From positions 1 to 59,260 of the forward strand of contig JBGVTE010000130.1 in the NCBI GenBank assembly GCA_041862375.1: 59,260 bases of DNA. Reading direction: 5' to 3'. This document shows positions 33,285 to 42,776 of this stretch, piece after piece. The stretch's first letter is position 1. Each line of letters starts with the position of its first letter. Position numbers and translations under genes: made by a program. Below the pieces are notes generated by a model, which did not search any database, was not told the origin of the DNA, and worked only from the letters and a program-made list of their open reading frames with translations. The stretch comes from WVZL01 sp041862375. GTDB taxonomy: Bacteria > Acidobacteriota > Aminicenantia > Aminicenantales > Aminicenantaceae.

Positions 33285-35384
33285 ATGAAAGATTATGCAC
33301 CAGACAAAATCAGAAATGTTGCCCTAGTAGGCCACGGCTCTTCAGGAAAGACTTCTTTTGCATCTGCCTTTTTATTTAACTCAGGAGCTACTTCTAGATT
33401 ATCAAAAGTCGAAAAAGGAAATACAGTTACAGACTACGACCAGGATGAAATTGAGAGACAGATTTCAATTAACTCAGCTGCCTGTTTTATAGAGTGGAAA
33501 GGCCACAAAATAAACATTATCGATACTCCCGGTTACAGTAATTTTCTGTGGGATACGAGGGCTTCTTTAAGGGCCGTAGATTCTGGAGCAGTAGTTGTGT
33601 GTGGAGCAGCTGGAGTTGAAGTAGGAACCGAAAAGGTATGGGAAATGCTTGAAGAATTTGAACTGCCTCGAGTTGTCATTATCAATAAGCTGGACAGGGA
33701 GAATTCCGATTTTAATCGTACTCTTGAATCCATTCATCAATTTTTCGGACGTTTGGCTGTGGCAGTTCAGCTTCCCATAGGAAAAGAGAAGGATTTCACT
33801 GGTGTAGTTGATTTAATAGAGAAGAAAGCCTACGTATTTGAAAAAAATGAGAGTGGCAAATTCAAAGAGGAAGAAATCCCTTCTGAGATTAAAAAAGAAG
33901 CAGATAGACGTCTTGAAGAGCTGACAGAAATGATTGCTGAAAACGATGAAGAATTAATGGAAAAATATTTTGAGAAAGGAGAACTGTCCTCCCAAGAACT
34001 TAAAGAGGGTCTTAAAAAAAGTATCCTGAATCGTCAGCTTTTCCCTGTTTATGCAACTTCTGCTATTTTTAATATTGGCAGCCAATCTATTCTTGACAGC
34101 ATCATAGATTTTTTGCCTTCTCCCCTTGAAAGGAGTGAAATCGCGGCAAAGATTGATGGTAAAGAGGCAAGTATTAAACCTGCCCTTGAAGAGCCTTTTT
34201 CAGCTCTGGTTTTCAAAACCATCTCTGACCCCTATACCGGAAGAATTTCACTGATTAGAGTGTTCTCCGGGAAAGTAAATCCAGATGTTAGTGTTGATAA
34301 TACTACAAGAGATACAAGTGAAAAGCTTGGAGGTTTATTCTTTCTTCAAGGCAAGGAACAAATCCCTGCTGGTCAAGCAAAATGCGGGGATATAGTTGCC
34401 ACTGCAAAGTTTAAAGAGACAATAACAGGGGATACTTTGTGTTTAAAGGGAGGCACTATAGAATTTTCTCCAATTAAATTTCCTGAACCATCTATCTCAT
34501 TTGCAATTGAACCTAAGACCCGGGCTGATGAAGATAGAATTTCACAGGCAACTCACCGTATCAGTGAAGAAGATCCTACTGTCAGGATAGAGAGAGATCC
34601 CGAGACAAACGAATTGATAATCTCTGGAAATGGACAGCTCCATGTAGAAATAATTACTGACCGCTTAAAGGAAAGATACAATGTTGATGTCTTACTCAAG
34701 CCTCCTAAAATTCCGTATAAAGAAACCATAAAAGGGACATCTGATGTTCAGGGAAAATATAAAAAGCAGACAGGAGGAAGAGGCCAGTATGGCGATGTGA
34801 AGATAAAGATGGAACCCCTTATCAGGGGAACGGACTTTGAATTCGAGGATAAAATATTTGGCGGAGCTATCCCTAAAAACTACATTCCTTCAATAGAGAA
34901 GGGAATACAGGAAGCACGAAAAAAAGGCGTGCTCGCAGGATATCCTGCAGTAGATTTTAAAGTTGTTCTCTACGATGGCTCATTTCATGAAGTGGATTCT
35001 TCCGATATTGCTTTTAAAATTGCTGCCTCAATGGCTTTTAAAAAGGGGATGAAGGCGGCCAGACCGACCATTCTTGAGCCAATCATGAATGTTGAAGTTT
35101 ATACTCAAGAAGCTTACATGGGAGATATCATGGGAAATCTTAACGGGAGAAGGGGAAAACTTCAAGGAATGGAACAGAAAGGCAGCCTTCGAATCATAAA
35201 AGGTAAGGTTCCTATGACAGAGATGCTTGATTTTGAACCGACTCTAACCTCTATTACTGGAGGAAGAGGTTCATTCATCATGGAATTCGATCATTATGAA
35301 GAAGTTCCTGCTCATCTTCAGAAGAAAATCATAAACGAGGCAATCAAGGAAGGTCGAGTAAAGCCTGAAGAAGAAGAAAAATAG
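33285..35384 (+). CDS. Elongation factor G-like GTPase
   Basis: A 699-aa protein with five EF-G-like domains. G1 is GHGSSGKT (16-23). G3 is DTPGYSN (80-86), in which the usual catalytic His is Tyr84, and G4 is NKLD (134-137). Domain IV (KQTGGRGQYGDVKIKMEPL) and the C-terminal GDIMGNLNGRRGKLQGME are kept. Canonical EF-G has GHIDAGKT and DTPGH; this pattern fits the EF-G-like branch, whose cellular role is unclear, so it is unlikely to be the main translocase. GGAGG precedes the ATG, and it has its own promoter. Confidence 0.9.
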   Translation: MKDYAPDKIRNVALVGHGSSGKTSFASAFLFNSGATSRLSKVEKGNTVTDYDQDEIERQISINSAACFIEWKGHKINIIDTPGYSNFLWDTRASLRAVDSGAVVVCGAAGVEVGTEKVWEMLEEFELPRVVIINKLDRENSDFNRTLESIHQFFGRLAVAVQLPIGKEKDFTGVVDLIEKKAYVFEKNESGKFKEEEIPSEIKKEADRRLEELTEMIAENDEELMEKYFEKGELSSQELKEGLKKSILNRQLFPVYATSAIFNIGSQSILDSIIDFLPSPLERSEIAAKIDGKEASIKPALEEPFSALVFKTISDPYTGRISLIRVFSGKVNPDVSVDNTTRDTSEKLGGLFFLQGKEQIPAGQAKCGDIVATAKFKETITGDTLCLKGGTIEFSPIKFPEPSISFAIEPKTRADEDRISQATHRISEEDPTVRIERDPETNELIISGNGQLHVEIITDRLKERYNVDVLLKPPKIPYKETIKGTSDVQGKYKKQTGGRGQYGDVKIKMEPLIRGTDFEFEDKIFGGAIPKNYIPSIEKGIQEARKKGVLAGYPAVDFKVVLYDGSFHEVDSSDIAFKIAASMAFKKGMKAARPTILEPIMNVEVYTQEAYMGDIMGNLNGRRGKLQGMEQKGSLRIIKGKVPMTEMLDFEPTLTSITGGRGSFIMEFDHYEEVPAHLQKKIINEAIKEGRVKPEEEEK

Positions 35385-35527
35385 CAGAATACATCCTTAC
35401 TTGTTTATTATTTATCGCGGATAAAGAGATGCTTCTAAAAGAGAAAGAAGACATCTGACGAATATATAGAGATATTCTATTTTATAGAAGGAAAGATTGA
35501 ACTTGGATTAGGGACATAAACCGTGTA

Positions 35528-36703
35528 TTAACAATTCAAGGAATGTGAAACAGGCTTTTTTACGAAAAGCAGCAATATGCCAGAGATAATTGTAAGTATA
35601 AGAGAAAAGTAGAAGGGAGCTGACATCCCGAAAGTCTCCCATAGCACTCCTGCTAGGAAAGACGCAGGAAAGGCGCATAAACCTGTTACCATCTGGAATC
35701 CACCCAAGCAGCTCGCTCTAAATCCTAGTGGAGCAAGTTCGCAGACGAAGGTCTTCTGGACAGGCTCCAATGCTCCTTTATAAGCACCATAAAGTATGAA
35801 GGATATAATCATCATCAAATGACTATACTCATAAATCAAAATCAAACAGACTAACATCCAAAAAACATAGGAAAATATGAGTACTGGTTTTCTTCCGATT
35901 TTGTCCGAAAGCTTACCGAAAAAATAGGAAAGAAGGGATGCTGTTGCTGTGAAAATAAGGTAGAAAACCGGCACCAAAGTAACTCTCTCCCCGATTTCTT
36001 TGGCATAAATTAGCAGGAAGGAATAGCTGAAGGCTCCTAAAGCATACAATGAGCTCAGAATGAGAAAAAGTTTAAAATTGATATCTAGGTCTTTAAAAGA
36101 TATTCCTTTGAATATTTTAGTTTCATCAGATTTTTTTTCTTTGATCAAGAAAAATATAAGAATAACACTTACGAGAGAAGGAAGAGCAGCCAGGGCAAAT
36201 AGAAGCCTGTAACCTAATAAGTTGAAGAAGATTATACAGATCAGAATACCGCATACTGCACCTAGATTATCCATGGCTCTTAAGAGGCCAAAATGCTTTC
36301 CTCTGTTTTTTTCTGTTGATATATCAGCAACAAAGGCGTCTCTTGGTGCGCTTCGTATTTTCCCCCCTCTGTCCATGATTCTAAATGGAATCAGGTGCTG
36401 CCAAATCAAAGATAGTGAATATCCTACCCTAGATAGAGCACCGAGAAAGTAGCCTGTCCAGATAAATACTTTCCGCTTTCTTATTCTGTCTGAGAAATAC
36501 CCTGAGGCAGCTTGGGAAATTGAGACGAGAGCTTCTCCTAGACCATCTAAAAAGCCAAGAGTAGCCATGTTTGCTCTTAAAATTGTCGTAACAAAAAGGG
36601 GCCAGATAGGATAGATGATGTCTGAGCCTAAATCGTTAAGAAATGAAGCTAAGGCAAAAGTATGTATTATTTTTTTTGATCCGGTTTCTCTTTTATCCAT
36701 CAT
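35528..36703 (-). CDS. Major facilitator superfamily transporter
   Basis: A protein of about 391 aa with twelve predicted spans in two six-helix halves. The loop after helix 2 carries GYFSDRIRKRKVFIWTGYFLG, and the second half LSYFFGKLSDKIGRKPVLIFSYVFW, the paired MFS signature. RIMDRGGKIRSAPRDAFVADIS resembles sugar or drug-efflux members found near metabolic genes. GGAAGAG lies before tandem ATGs at 36703 and 36700; a GTG three bases upstream is less likely. The substrate cannot be predicted. It stands alone between divergent and convergent neighbours. Confidence 0.9.
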   Translation of the reverse strand: MMDKRETGSKKIIHTFALASFLNDLGSDIIYPIWPLFVTTILRANMATLGFLDGLGEALVSISQAASGYFSDRIRKRKVFIWTGYFLGALSRVGYSLSLIWQHLIPFRIMDRGGKIRSAPRDAFVADISTEKNRGKHFGLLRAMDNLGAVCGILICIIFFNLLGYRLLFALAALPSLVSVILIFFLIKEKKSDETKIFKGISFKDLDINFKLFLILSSLYALGAFSYSFLLIYAKEIGERVTLVPVFYLIFTATASLLSYFFGKLSDKIGRKPVLIFSYVFWMLVCLILIYEYSHLMMIISFILYGAYKGALEPVQKTFVCELAPLGFRASCLGGFQMVTGLCAFPASFLAGVLWETFGMSAPFYFSLILTIISGILLLFVKKPVSHSLNC

Positions 36704-36849
36704 CACTCTTCCGAATTGTTCATTATAACTTTACAGCTTTTTAATTTAAACAAAGAAAGTATTGTAGGGCAAAGATTTGAGCGATTTGGATATAGATTAT
36801 TGTTCATCGATAGTACCGAATAAGACTGCATATTAAGGCACAAATCCAA

Positions 36850-36879
36850 TTGACATGGATGAGAACAGAGAGATATCAT
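36850..36879 (+). promoter_or_regulatory. Promoter of the ChaN/PDZ gene
   Basis: A perfect TTGACA (36850-36855), an 18-bp spacer and TATCAT (36874-36879, five of six) stand 27 bp before the TTG start at 36907, leaving a short leader that carries AAGGAG. Confidence 0.55.
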
Positions 36880-36906
36880 AGGTGAAAGTCTGAAAGGAGA
36901 GAAAAG

Positions 36907-38136
36907 TTGAGTGTAAAATGGAAGATAGTTTTCTCGCTCATTTTTATTTTAAACATTACTCTACTCTTCAGTCAAAAGAAAGAGGACCAATCCCTACTTC
37001 TACAATTAGGAAATAAACAACACAAAGATAAGACCATAGAAGTATTTTCTGAAAAGATTTATTCAGCTCGAGAGGGGAAATCAATTCCTTTTTTAAAAAT
37101 GATTAGAGAAATGAGAAATGATTCCTTTATATACGTAGGGGAAAACCACGACAGCCTGCCCATGCATGATATCCAGCTTCAGATTATCCAGGCTCTCCTT
37201 AAACAGGATAGAAATTTATCGATTGGTTTAGAAATGCTTCCCGTAACTTGCCAAGAAGTTCTGAACAAATGGAACTTAGGAATTCTTGCTACAGAGGAGT
37301 TTATCAAGGAAGCTAGCTGGTATGAAAACTGGGATTTCAATTTCGGTTTTTATAATAAGATATTCGAGTTTGCCAAAATCAATAGAATTCCTCTGTATGC
37401 TCTTAATGTGCCTCGTCAAATCATTAGAAAAATAAGAATTAAAGGCTGGGAAGCTCTTTCGGGTGAAGAGAAAAACCTTGTGCCAAAACCAGACCTCTCT
37501 CATGAAGAACACAGGAAACTTATTCGGGCAATTTTTGAAAGTACAGAACTCCCTCCCCAAATGAAAGGTAAGGGCTTGGAATCAGCCTTTGAGGGATTAT
37601 ACCGGGCCCAATCTGCTTGGGATGAGGTAATGGCCTTTTATGCTCTTCAAGCAGCAGATAAAGAAGAAAGAAAGATGGTAGTTTTAGCTGGTTCCGGACA
37701 TCTTCTTTATAATTTGGGAATAAATAGGCGCGCCCATGAGAAAAATAATCTCCCATATAAAACAGTTATATGTGTAACTGTTCCTGAAGATAAGAAAAGA
37801 ATTCGAATTTCAAGAAGTCTTGCTGACTACATTTGGGGTATTGGAGAAGAAGCAAGACCTGCATTTCCATCAGTTGGATTGAAATTTAAAAAATTCGAAG
37901 GACTTGAAAATTTAGTTATTGAAATAAAACCAATAGCAGGAGTAGCACGTAATGCTGATTTTAAAAAGGGTGATGTGCTTCTTTCAGCCGATGGGAAGAG
38001 ATTTTCGGACATAAATGAATTAAAAATTCATCTTTCCAAATTCTCCTGGGGAGATAGAGTGAGATTTCGTCTATTACGGGAAGCCCGAGAAATAGAGATT
38101 GAATTGCAATTCCAAACTACCGAGAACAAGAATTAA
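36907..38136 (+). CDS. ChaN family (haem-binding uptake) protein with C-terminal PDZ domain
   Basis: A 409-aa protein starting at TTG (36907) with AAGGAGAG upstream. After a signal segment (IVFSLIFILNITLLFSQ), the ChaN domain runs from about 55 to 290. It has FIYVGENHDSLPMHDIQLQIIQAL, LSIGLEMLPVTCQEVLNKW and VVLAGSGHLLYNLGI; the GENHD and GxGH motifs are the family's conserved haem/metal-site regions. A PDZ domain (about 315-405) follows, with GVARNADFKKGDVLLSADGKRFSDINELK. ChaN proteins are linked to haem uptake. The PDZ fusion suggests binding of peptide tails. It is followed by the serine hydrolase and M14 genes. Confidence 0.85.
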   Translation: MSVKWKIVFSLIFILNITLLFSQKKEDQSLLLQLGNKQHKDKTIEVFSEKIYSAREGKSIPFLKMIREMRNDSFIYVGENHDSLPMHDIQLQIIQALLKQDRNLSIGLEMLPVTCQEVLNKWNLGILATEEFIKEASWYENWDFNFGFYNKIFEFAKINRIPLYALNVPRQIIRKIRIKGWEALSGEEKNLVPKPDLSHEEHRKLIRAIFESTELPPQMKGKGLESAFEGLYRAQSAWDEVMAFYALQAADKEERKMVVLAGSGHLLYNLGINRRAHEKNNLPYKTVICVTVPEDKKRIRISRSLADYIWGIGEEARPAFPSVGLKFKKFEGLENLVIEIKPIAGVARNADFKKGDVLLSADGKRFSDINELKIHLSKFSWGDRVRFRLLREAREIEIELQFQTTENKN

Positions 38137-38250
38137 AGAAGTTTAATTCTCTCTTAGATATCTGTTCAGAGATGTTAGCGATTTGCAGAAAAAATCCTTC
38201 AATTTTATTAAGAAGAGTAAAATAAAAATAATTTTGAAAAGGAGGATTGA

Positions 38251-39291
38251 ATGAAACACAGAACAATCACAATCTTTATGCTTATATCTATTTTGGTCAC
38301 CTTTATAATTTTTTCAGTTCCTTTCGCTGAAGAAACACAGACTCCTGAGGGAATCGAGAGGTTGAAGAAACAGATAGAAAGTATTATCCGTGGAGTCGAA
38401 GGTGAAGTGGGAGTTGCTGTCAAACATTTAGGTTCAGGTGAGGATTTATACATGAATGGTGACACCCATTTTCCCATGGCCAGTGTTTTCAAGATTCCTA
38501 TTCTTGTTGAAGTCATGGCTCAGATTGAAGAAGATAAATTTGCTCTCGAAGACGTGATCCATGTTCAAAAAACCGATCAGCATCTGGGTAGTGGAATGCT
38601 TTCAGACCTGACAGCACCTGGAATAACGTTATCTATAGGAAACTTAGTAAACCTTATGATGATGATAAGCGACAATTCGGCTACAGATATACTTCTGACA
38701 AAAGTAAGAGCAGAAAATGTAAACAGACGTTTACGAGGGTATGGAATTGAAGATATCACAGTAAATCGAACCTGTCAAAACTTAATACTAGATATCCTTG
38801 GAGTAGATCGAGATAAATACAAAGGACTTACTGGTGAAGAAGTAATAACAGCTTTAAGAGCAGAGCAGGAAGAGAATCCTGAAGCTTTTAAGGATGCTAG
38901 AGAAAATTTCAGCAAGGTTTTAAAAGACCAGAGCTCTCCTCGGGCGATGAACAGACTCTTAGAGATGATCTTCAATAAAGAGATTCTCGATGAGGAAAGT
39001 TGTGATCTTATATTGTCAATCATGCTCAAATGTCAGACAGGAAAAGGAAGGATTAAAGGGGATCTTCCCAGAGGAACAGAAGTCGCTCACAAAACAGGAA
39101 CAATTGGAGGCACAGTCAATGACAGCGGAATCATCTACCTTCCGGATAATTTAGGGCATGTAGCAATCACAGTTTTTACAAAAGATATGGCTTTGAAGAC
39201 GAGTGAAGTGGAGGATATCATCGCTCAAATAGCGAGATTTGTCTATGATTACTTTTATTTCACCATGTTCACTGTAAAGACAGATGAATAA
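38251..39291 (+). CDS. Beta-lactamase-fold serine hydrolase lacking Glu166
   Basis: A 346-aa exported protein with a signal peptide (ITIFMLISILVTFIIFSVPFAEE). The class A triad of motifs is present: S78-V-F-K81, S140-D-N142 and K281-T-G. At the position of the deacylating Glu166 it reads NRTCQN, and about 45 residues (ILGVDRDKYKGLTGEE...) are inserted in the omega-loop region, so hydrolysis of beta-lactams is doubtful. It may act on peptidoglycan or other acyl substrates. AAAAGGAGG precedes the ATG. The M14 gene starts 20 bp after it, so they are likely co-transcribed. Confidence 0.8.
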   Translation: MKHRTITIFMLISILVTFIIFSVPFAEETQTPEGIERLKKQIESIIRGVEGEVGVAVKHLGSGEDLYMNGDTHFPMASVFKIPILVEVMAQIEEDKFALEDVIHVQKTDQHLGSGMLSDLTAPGITLSIGNLVNLMMMISDNSATDILLTKVRAENVNRRLRGYGIEDITVNRTCQNLILDILGVDRDKYKGLTGEEVITALRAEQEENPEAFKDARENFSKVLKDQSSPRAMNRLLEMIFNKEILDEESCDLILSIMLKCQTGKGRIKGDLPRGTEVAHKTGTIGGTVNDSGIIYLPDNLGHVAITVFTKDMALKTSEVEDIIAQIARFVYDYFYFTMFTVKTDE

Positions 39292-39310
39292 ACTAAAAGA
39301 GAGGTTAGTC

Positions 39311-41014
39311 ATGAATACGAAAGGAAACTTAAAATACTTTTTTTTAACATTTATCTGCATTATTTATCTTGTTTCATCTTCTCAAGCCACAACGGTTAAA
39401 ACTCCTGCTGAAGAATCCAATTATATTAAGTACAGCCAGCATGAGGAGATAGCAGGATTTCTGAGCGTTGTTGATCACATGTCTAAAGAAATGACGGTTC
39501 AAATTATCGGACGAACTAGGATGACAAGTGATTATCCGTCAAAAGATCTTTTCTTGTGCATCATTAACGAAGAAGGAACTGACTCTCCTCATAAGCTAAA
39601 CAGGGCAAAACCGACTTTTTTACTTGTAGCATCCCAGCACGGAAATGAGCAATCAGCAAAAGAGGCGGTACTGTTGTTGATAAGGGACCTTGCAATAGGC
39701 GAGCTCAGGTACCTGTTGGAAAAAGTCAATTTTTTAGTTATTCCCCAGACAAATCCTTACGGTAACTGGTTTGACCAGCGCCGCAACGAGCAGGATCTGG
39801 ATTTAAATCGAGACCATGTCAAGCTTGAAGCTCCGGAAGTTGAGACTATCCATCGAGTATTCAGAATGTGGATGCCAGAAGTCACTATGGATGTGCATGA
39901 AAAAGGAGATGATTATTACAGAGTATCAATCGGTTGTGTTTCTAACGCCAGTATTCATGCCAGTCTCCAGGAATTTGCTAGAAAAAATATTTTAGTCGAA
40001 GTAGAAAATAGCCTTAAGATGCAGGGAATTACATTCCATGAGTACTTGGTCACTCAGCTTATGGGCATCGACTCATCTGCAGGTGTGAGTTATCGTCCCG
40101 AAGATATGGGTAAGAGAGAGATGATGAAACGTTACAGCACAACAGACCTCAACGATGGACGTAATAGCTTGGGTATTTATGAAACGCTCTCTTTTATTCA
40201 GGAAGGCGCTTCTCGACATGACATAGAGACTCTTAAAGAAAGGACTACCTGGCAGTATTTTGGGATCAGGTATTGTGCTGAAAGTGTTGCTCGCCATGGT
40301 GAAGAAGTTATCTCGTTAGTTCACAGGCTTCGAGAAGAACTTCTTGAGAGAGCGAAAGCATATTCTGAAGATGATAAAGTTCATTTAAGGATGATATACG
40401 CCAGAGATGAAAACAAGCCAGAACTAGTCATAAAAAAATTCGAGCGAACAGAAACTCCAATCAGGGGAATTCTTAAAATTGATAAAAAGGCCGGCGATGT
40501 TATTATTAGAGCTGATTTAGCACCTTATCCTTATCCTTCAAAGTACCTGGTTGTAGAGGAAGTTGTTAAAAATTGGTTTCCTCATGTAGAACCCGCGATT
40601 AGCGTTTCTCGCCCCTTAGCATATATCATTCCCGCTAAACATCACGATATCGTGGAAACTATGCTTCAGCATGGTTTTAAATTTGATATATTCACAAAAG
40701 ACACATATCTTGAATGTGAAGCATACAAAATAACTGATATCCTACCAGCAAAATATGATTACCTTCCTCCTCAAAAAATACAGGTGGATAAAAAGATACT
40801 TAAGGCTATCGTAAAGAGAGGCGATTTTTATGTTTCCTGTGCTCAAACAGGAGCCAACTTGATTCCCTGTCTTCTTGAACCGCAGTCTCAGTATGGATTC
40901 ATTCGCTACTGGAAGTATAGGTTGGTGCCTGAAATGGGAGACGTTTTTCCCTTCCTAAGAGTAGTAAAGGAAAAAGATTTACCCCTTTTACCTTATAAAA
41001 ACTGGAAAAAATAA
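39311..41014 (+). CDS. Secreted M14 zinc carboxypeptidase
   Basis: A 567-aa protein from the ATG at 39311, which follows GAGAGG; an ATG at 39284 overlaps the previous stop and gives a poorer signal. The signal peptide ends near SSSQA. Zinc ligands are H110 and E113 (ASQHGNEQS) and H196 (MDVHEKG). FDQRRNEQDLDLNRDH holds substrate Arg and Asn. The general base is E298 in LSFIQEGAS. It would remove C-terminal residues or cleave peptidoglycan peptides outside the cytoplasm. The long C-terminal domain (about 350-567) has no motif I recognise. It follows the serine hydrolase. Confidence 0.9.
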   Translation: MNTKGNLKYFFLTFICIIYLVSSSQATTVKTPAEESNYIKYSQHEEIAGFLSVVDHMSKEMTVQIIGRTRMTSDYPSKDLFLCIINEEGTDSPHKLNRAKPTFLLVASQHGNEQSAKEAVLLLIRDLAIGELRYLLEKVNFLVIPQTNPYGNWFDQRRNEQDLDLNRDHVKLEAPEVETIHRVFRMWMPEVTMDVHEKGDDYYRVSIGCVSNASIHASLQEFARKNILVEVENSLKMQGITFHEYLVTQLMGIDSSAGVSYRPEDMGKREMMKRYSTTDLNDGRNSLGIYETLSFIQEGASRHDIETLKERTTWQYFGIRYCAESVARHGEEVISLVHRLREELLERAKAYSEDDKVHLRMIYARDENKPELVIKKFERTETPIRGILKIDKKAGDVIIRADLAPYPYPSKYLVVEEVVKNWFPHVEPAISVSRPLAYIIPAKHHDIVETMLQHGFKFDIFTKDTYLECEAYKITDILPAKYDYLPPQKIQVDKKILKAIVKRGDFYVSCAQTGANLIPCLLEPQSQYGFIRYWKYRLVPEMGDVFPFLRVVKEKDLPLLPYKNWKK

Positions 41015-41092
41015 ATACAATCAATTTTTAAGCATCTCTATTTCAATTAATAGAACAAAACCTGGAGCTGCGTGGAGAATAGGATACATACC

Positions 41093-41992
41093 CTATTTTT
41101 TCTCAGTAATTTCAAGGTAAATCGTCTCGACAAGGCTGATCCTTCTCCTTTCTCCAGGGCGCGCTGGTCGATCCTCGACATTAAATAATTTTTTTATCTC
41201 TTCCAGAGATTTTCCATCATCGATGAGAGCCTTTATCTTTGTCTGCTTTTCTTCCAGAGCTCTTATTAAAGCTTCAACTTCACTCCGGCCGGCAATATCG
41301 CCATGGCCATGGACAAATGTGTTTATATCGAGCTCGAGAACAGCCTTTAAGGTTTTCACTAATCCAAAGGAACAACCATTTTTATGGCGGTGGATCAAGG
41401 GGTCTCTCCCAATGAAGAGAAGGTCTCCCAAGAAAGCAAGTTTTTCCTCTGGAAAATAGACAACAACATCCCCACTGGTGTGAGCTGGCCCAAAGTGGAG
41501 CAGTTTGATCACTGTATTCCCAGAATAAAGCTTTAGCTTTTTAGAGAATGTTACGCTGGGAAGATAGACTCGCTGCTTTGGATCTTTGAAGGCTTCATCC
41601 ATGTCCTTTCTTGTCTGATGATGTGCAATAATTTCTGGGTGCTCTGGAAAGCCGATGAGACCATTTACATGATCTCCGTCGCTGTGGGTAATCACGACGT
41701 GTTTTATGGGATTGGGTGTTAATTTTTTTATCTCAGCAATCATTTGCTTGGATGATTCTTCGCTCATTTTAGAATCTATGACAAGGACTTCTTTTTCCCC
41801 GATGAAGAATCCGCAGTTAGCACCCCTTCCCCCCTTAACTTCGTAGATATTTTCTTTAACCTGATTTAATTTAACTTGCGCAGCCTCCTGTCTGTATTGA
41901 CGAGGTTGAGTTTGCTGGCTGATACCTTGGAAGCTGGAAAAACAAAGTAAAAGAACCGAAAAAGAAATAATAAATACAAGCCCCCTTTTCAT
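41093..41992 (-). CDS. Secreted metallo-beta-lactamase-fold hydrolase
   Basis: A 299-aa protein with a signal peptide (LVFIISFSVLLLCFSSFQG). MBL motifs are THSDGDHVNG (H103, D107, H108), HFGPAHTSGDVVVYF, FLGDLLF and FVHGHGD. In the first motif HxHxDH the middle His is Asp (D105), so zinc-1 coordination differs from classical enzymes. Variants of this type occur in the wider superfamily, whose members are diverse hydrolases and oxidoreductases. No role in antibiotic resistance can be inferred. The gene runs opposite to the M14 gene and ahead of the PHP gene on the minus strand, 21 bp upstream of it. Confidence 0.85.
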   Translation of the reverse strand: MKRGLVFIISFSVLLLCFSSFQGISQQTQPRQYRQEAAQVKLNQVKENIYEVKGGRGANCGFFIGEKEVLVIDSKMSEESSKQMIAEIKKLTPNPIKHVVITHSDGDHVNGLIGFPEHPEIIAHHQTRKDMDEAFKDPKQRVYLPSVTFSKKLKLYSGNTVIKLLHFGPAHTSGDVVVYFPEEKLAFLGDLLFIGRDPLIHRHKNGCSFGLVKTLKAVLELDINTFVHGHGDIAGRSEVEALIRALEEKQTKIKALIDDGKSLEEIKKLFNVEDRPARPGERRRISLVETIYLEITEKK

Positions 41993-42013
41993 AGTAAACC
42001 TCCTTAAAATTTT

Positions 42014-42703
42014 TTATATCCTGAATGAAACTTTCAGCTTATTTGCCAGGATGAAATTAACGGCTATCCGGCTCATAGATGTCATAGAAAGAGGATTAGT
42101 CCTAATCTCAATCTTTCCCTCTTTTATAGCTTTAATTATAGAAAGAGGTCTTTTTTCAGACTCGACAAGAGAATAGGTGCTTCCAAACTCCCAGAGATAG
42201 TGGCAGTCCGAAGTACCTATCAAAGGCATATTATAGCGGTGTGCAGCTTGGACTGCTTTTTTATTGAAATTTATTGAGTGGTTATAGCAATGACAGAATT
42301 CTAAGGCATCGAAAAAAGAAATATGCTTGAGAATCATGGTTCCTAGACTTGTACCTCCTGGGAAAAAGGGATGGGGAGCGATAATGAGGTTGTTGTAGTC
42401 TTTAATCTTTGCAAGGTCTTCTAGAGTTAAATTCTTAGGAATATTTTGAAAATCTGGATTGATAATGAGGATATGTTTTCTGGAAAATCTTGCTTCAACC
42501 CCAGGGAGCAAGAGAATCCCTTTTTTCTCTGCATATCTGACTAAATCTTGGTTATAAGTGATCGTGTAATGATTTGTTATGGCTAGGACATCATAACCTT
42601 CTTCACTTGATCTATCAATAAGTCGGGTTGCGTCATAGTTGATTTTCTCGCTAGGATCTTCCATCGTGTGAGTGTGAAGATCAACCTTTAATTTTTGTAT
42701 CAT
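42014..42703 (-). CDS. PHP-domain metal-dependent phosphoesterase-like protein
   Basis: A 229-aa protein. PHP motifs: DLHTHTMEDPSEKINYDATRLIDRSSEEGYDVLAITNHYT, then VEARFSRKHILIIN, LIIAPHPFFPG and GTSDCHYLWEFGSTYSLVESE. These supply the His and Asp metal ligands of the trinuclear site. PHP proteins hydrolyse phosphoesters such as histidinol phosphate or nucleotides; the size and motifs match the family lacking extra domains. It follows sucD by 73 bp on the same strand, so co-transcription is possible, but a GATAAT box eight bases before the ATG may give a separate start. Confidence 0.88.
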   Translation of the reverse strand: MIQKLKVDLHTHTMEDPSEKINYDATRLIDRSSEEGYDVLAITNHYTITYNQDLVRYAEKKGILLLPGVEARFSRKHILIINPDFQNIPKNLTLEDLAKIKDYNNLIIAPHPFFPGGTSLGTMILKHISFFDALEFCHCYNHSINFNKKAVQAAHRYNMPLIGTSDCHYLWEFGSTYSLVESEKRPLSIIKAIKEGKIEIRTNPLSMTSMSRIAVNFILANKLKVSFRI

Positions 42704-42776
42704 ATCTTGGGATTATCTCTATTATCTGCTTTTAAATCTCTTGCCTTTATTTTTTATGATAACTGTTGATTATGTA

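Noticed and set aside
38251..39291. Calling this a resistance beta-lactamase
   Set aside because: The deacylating Glu is not at its place and the omega region carries a large insert, so resistance is not supported.
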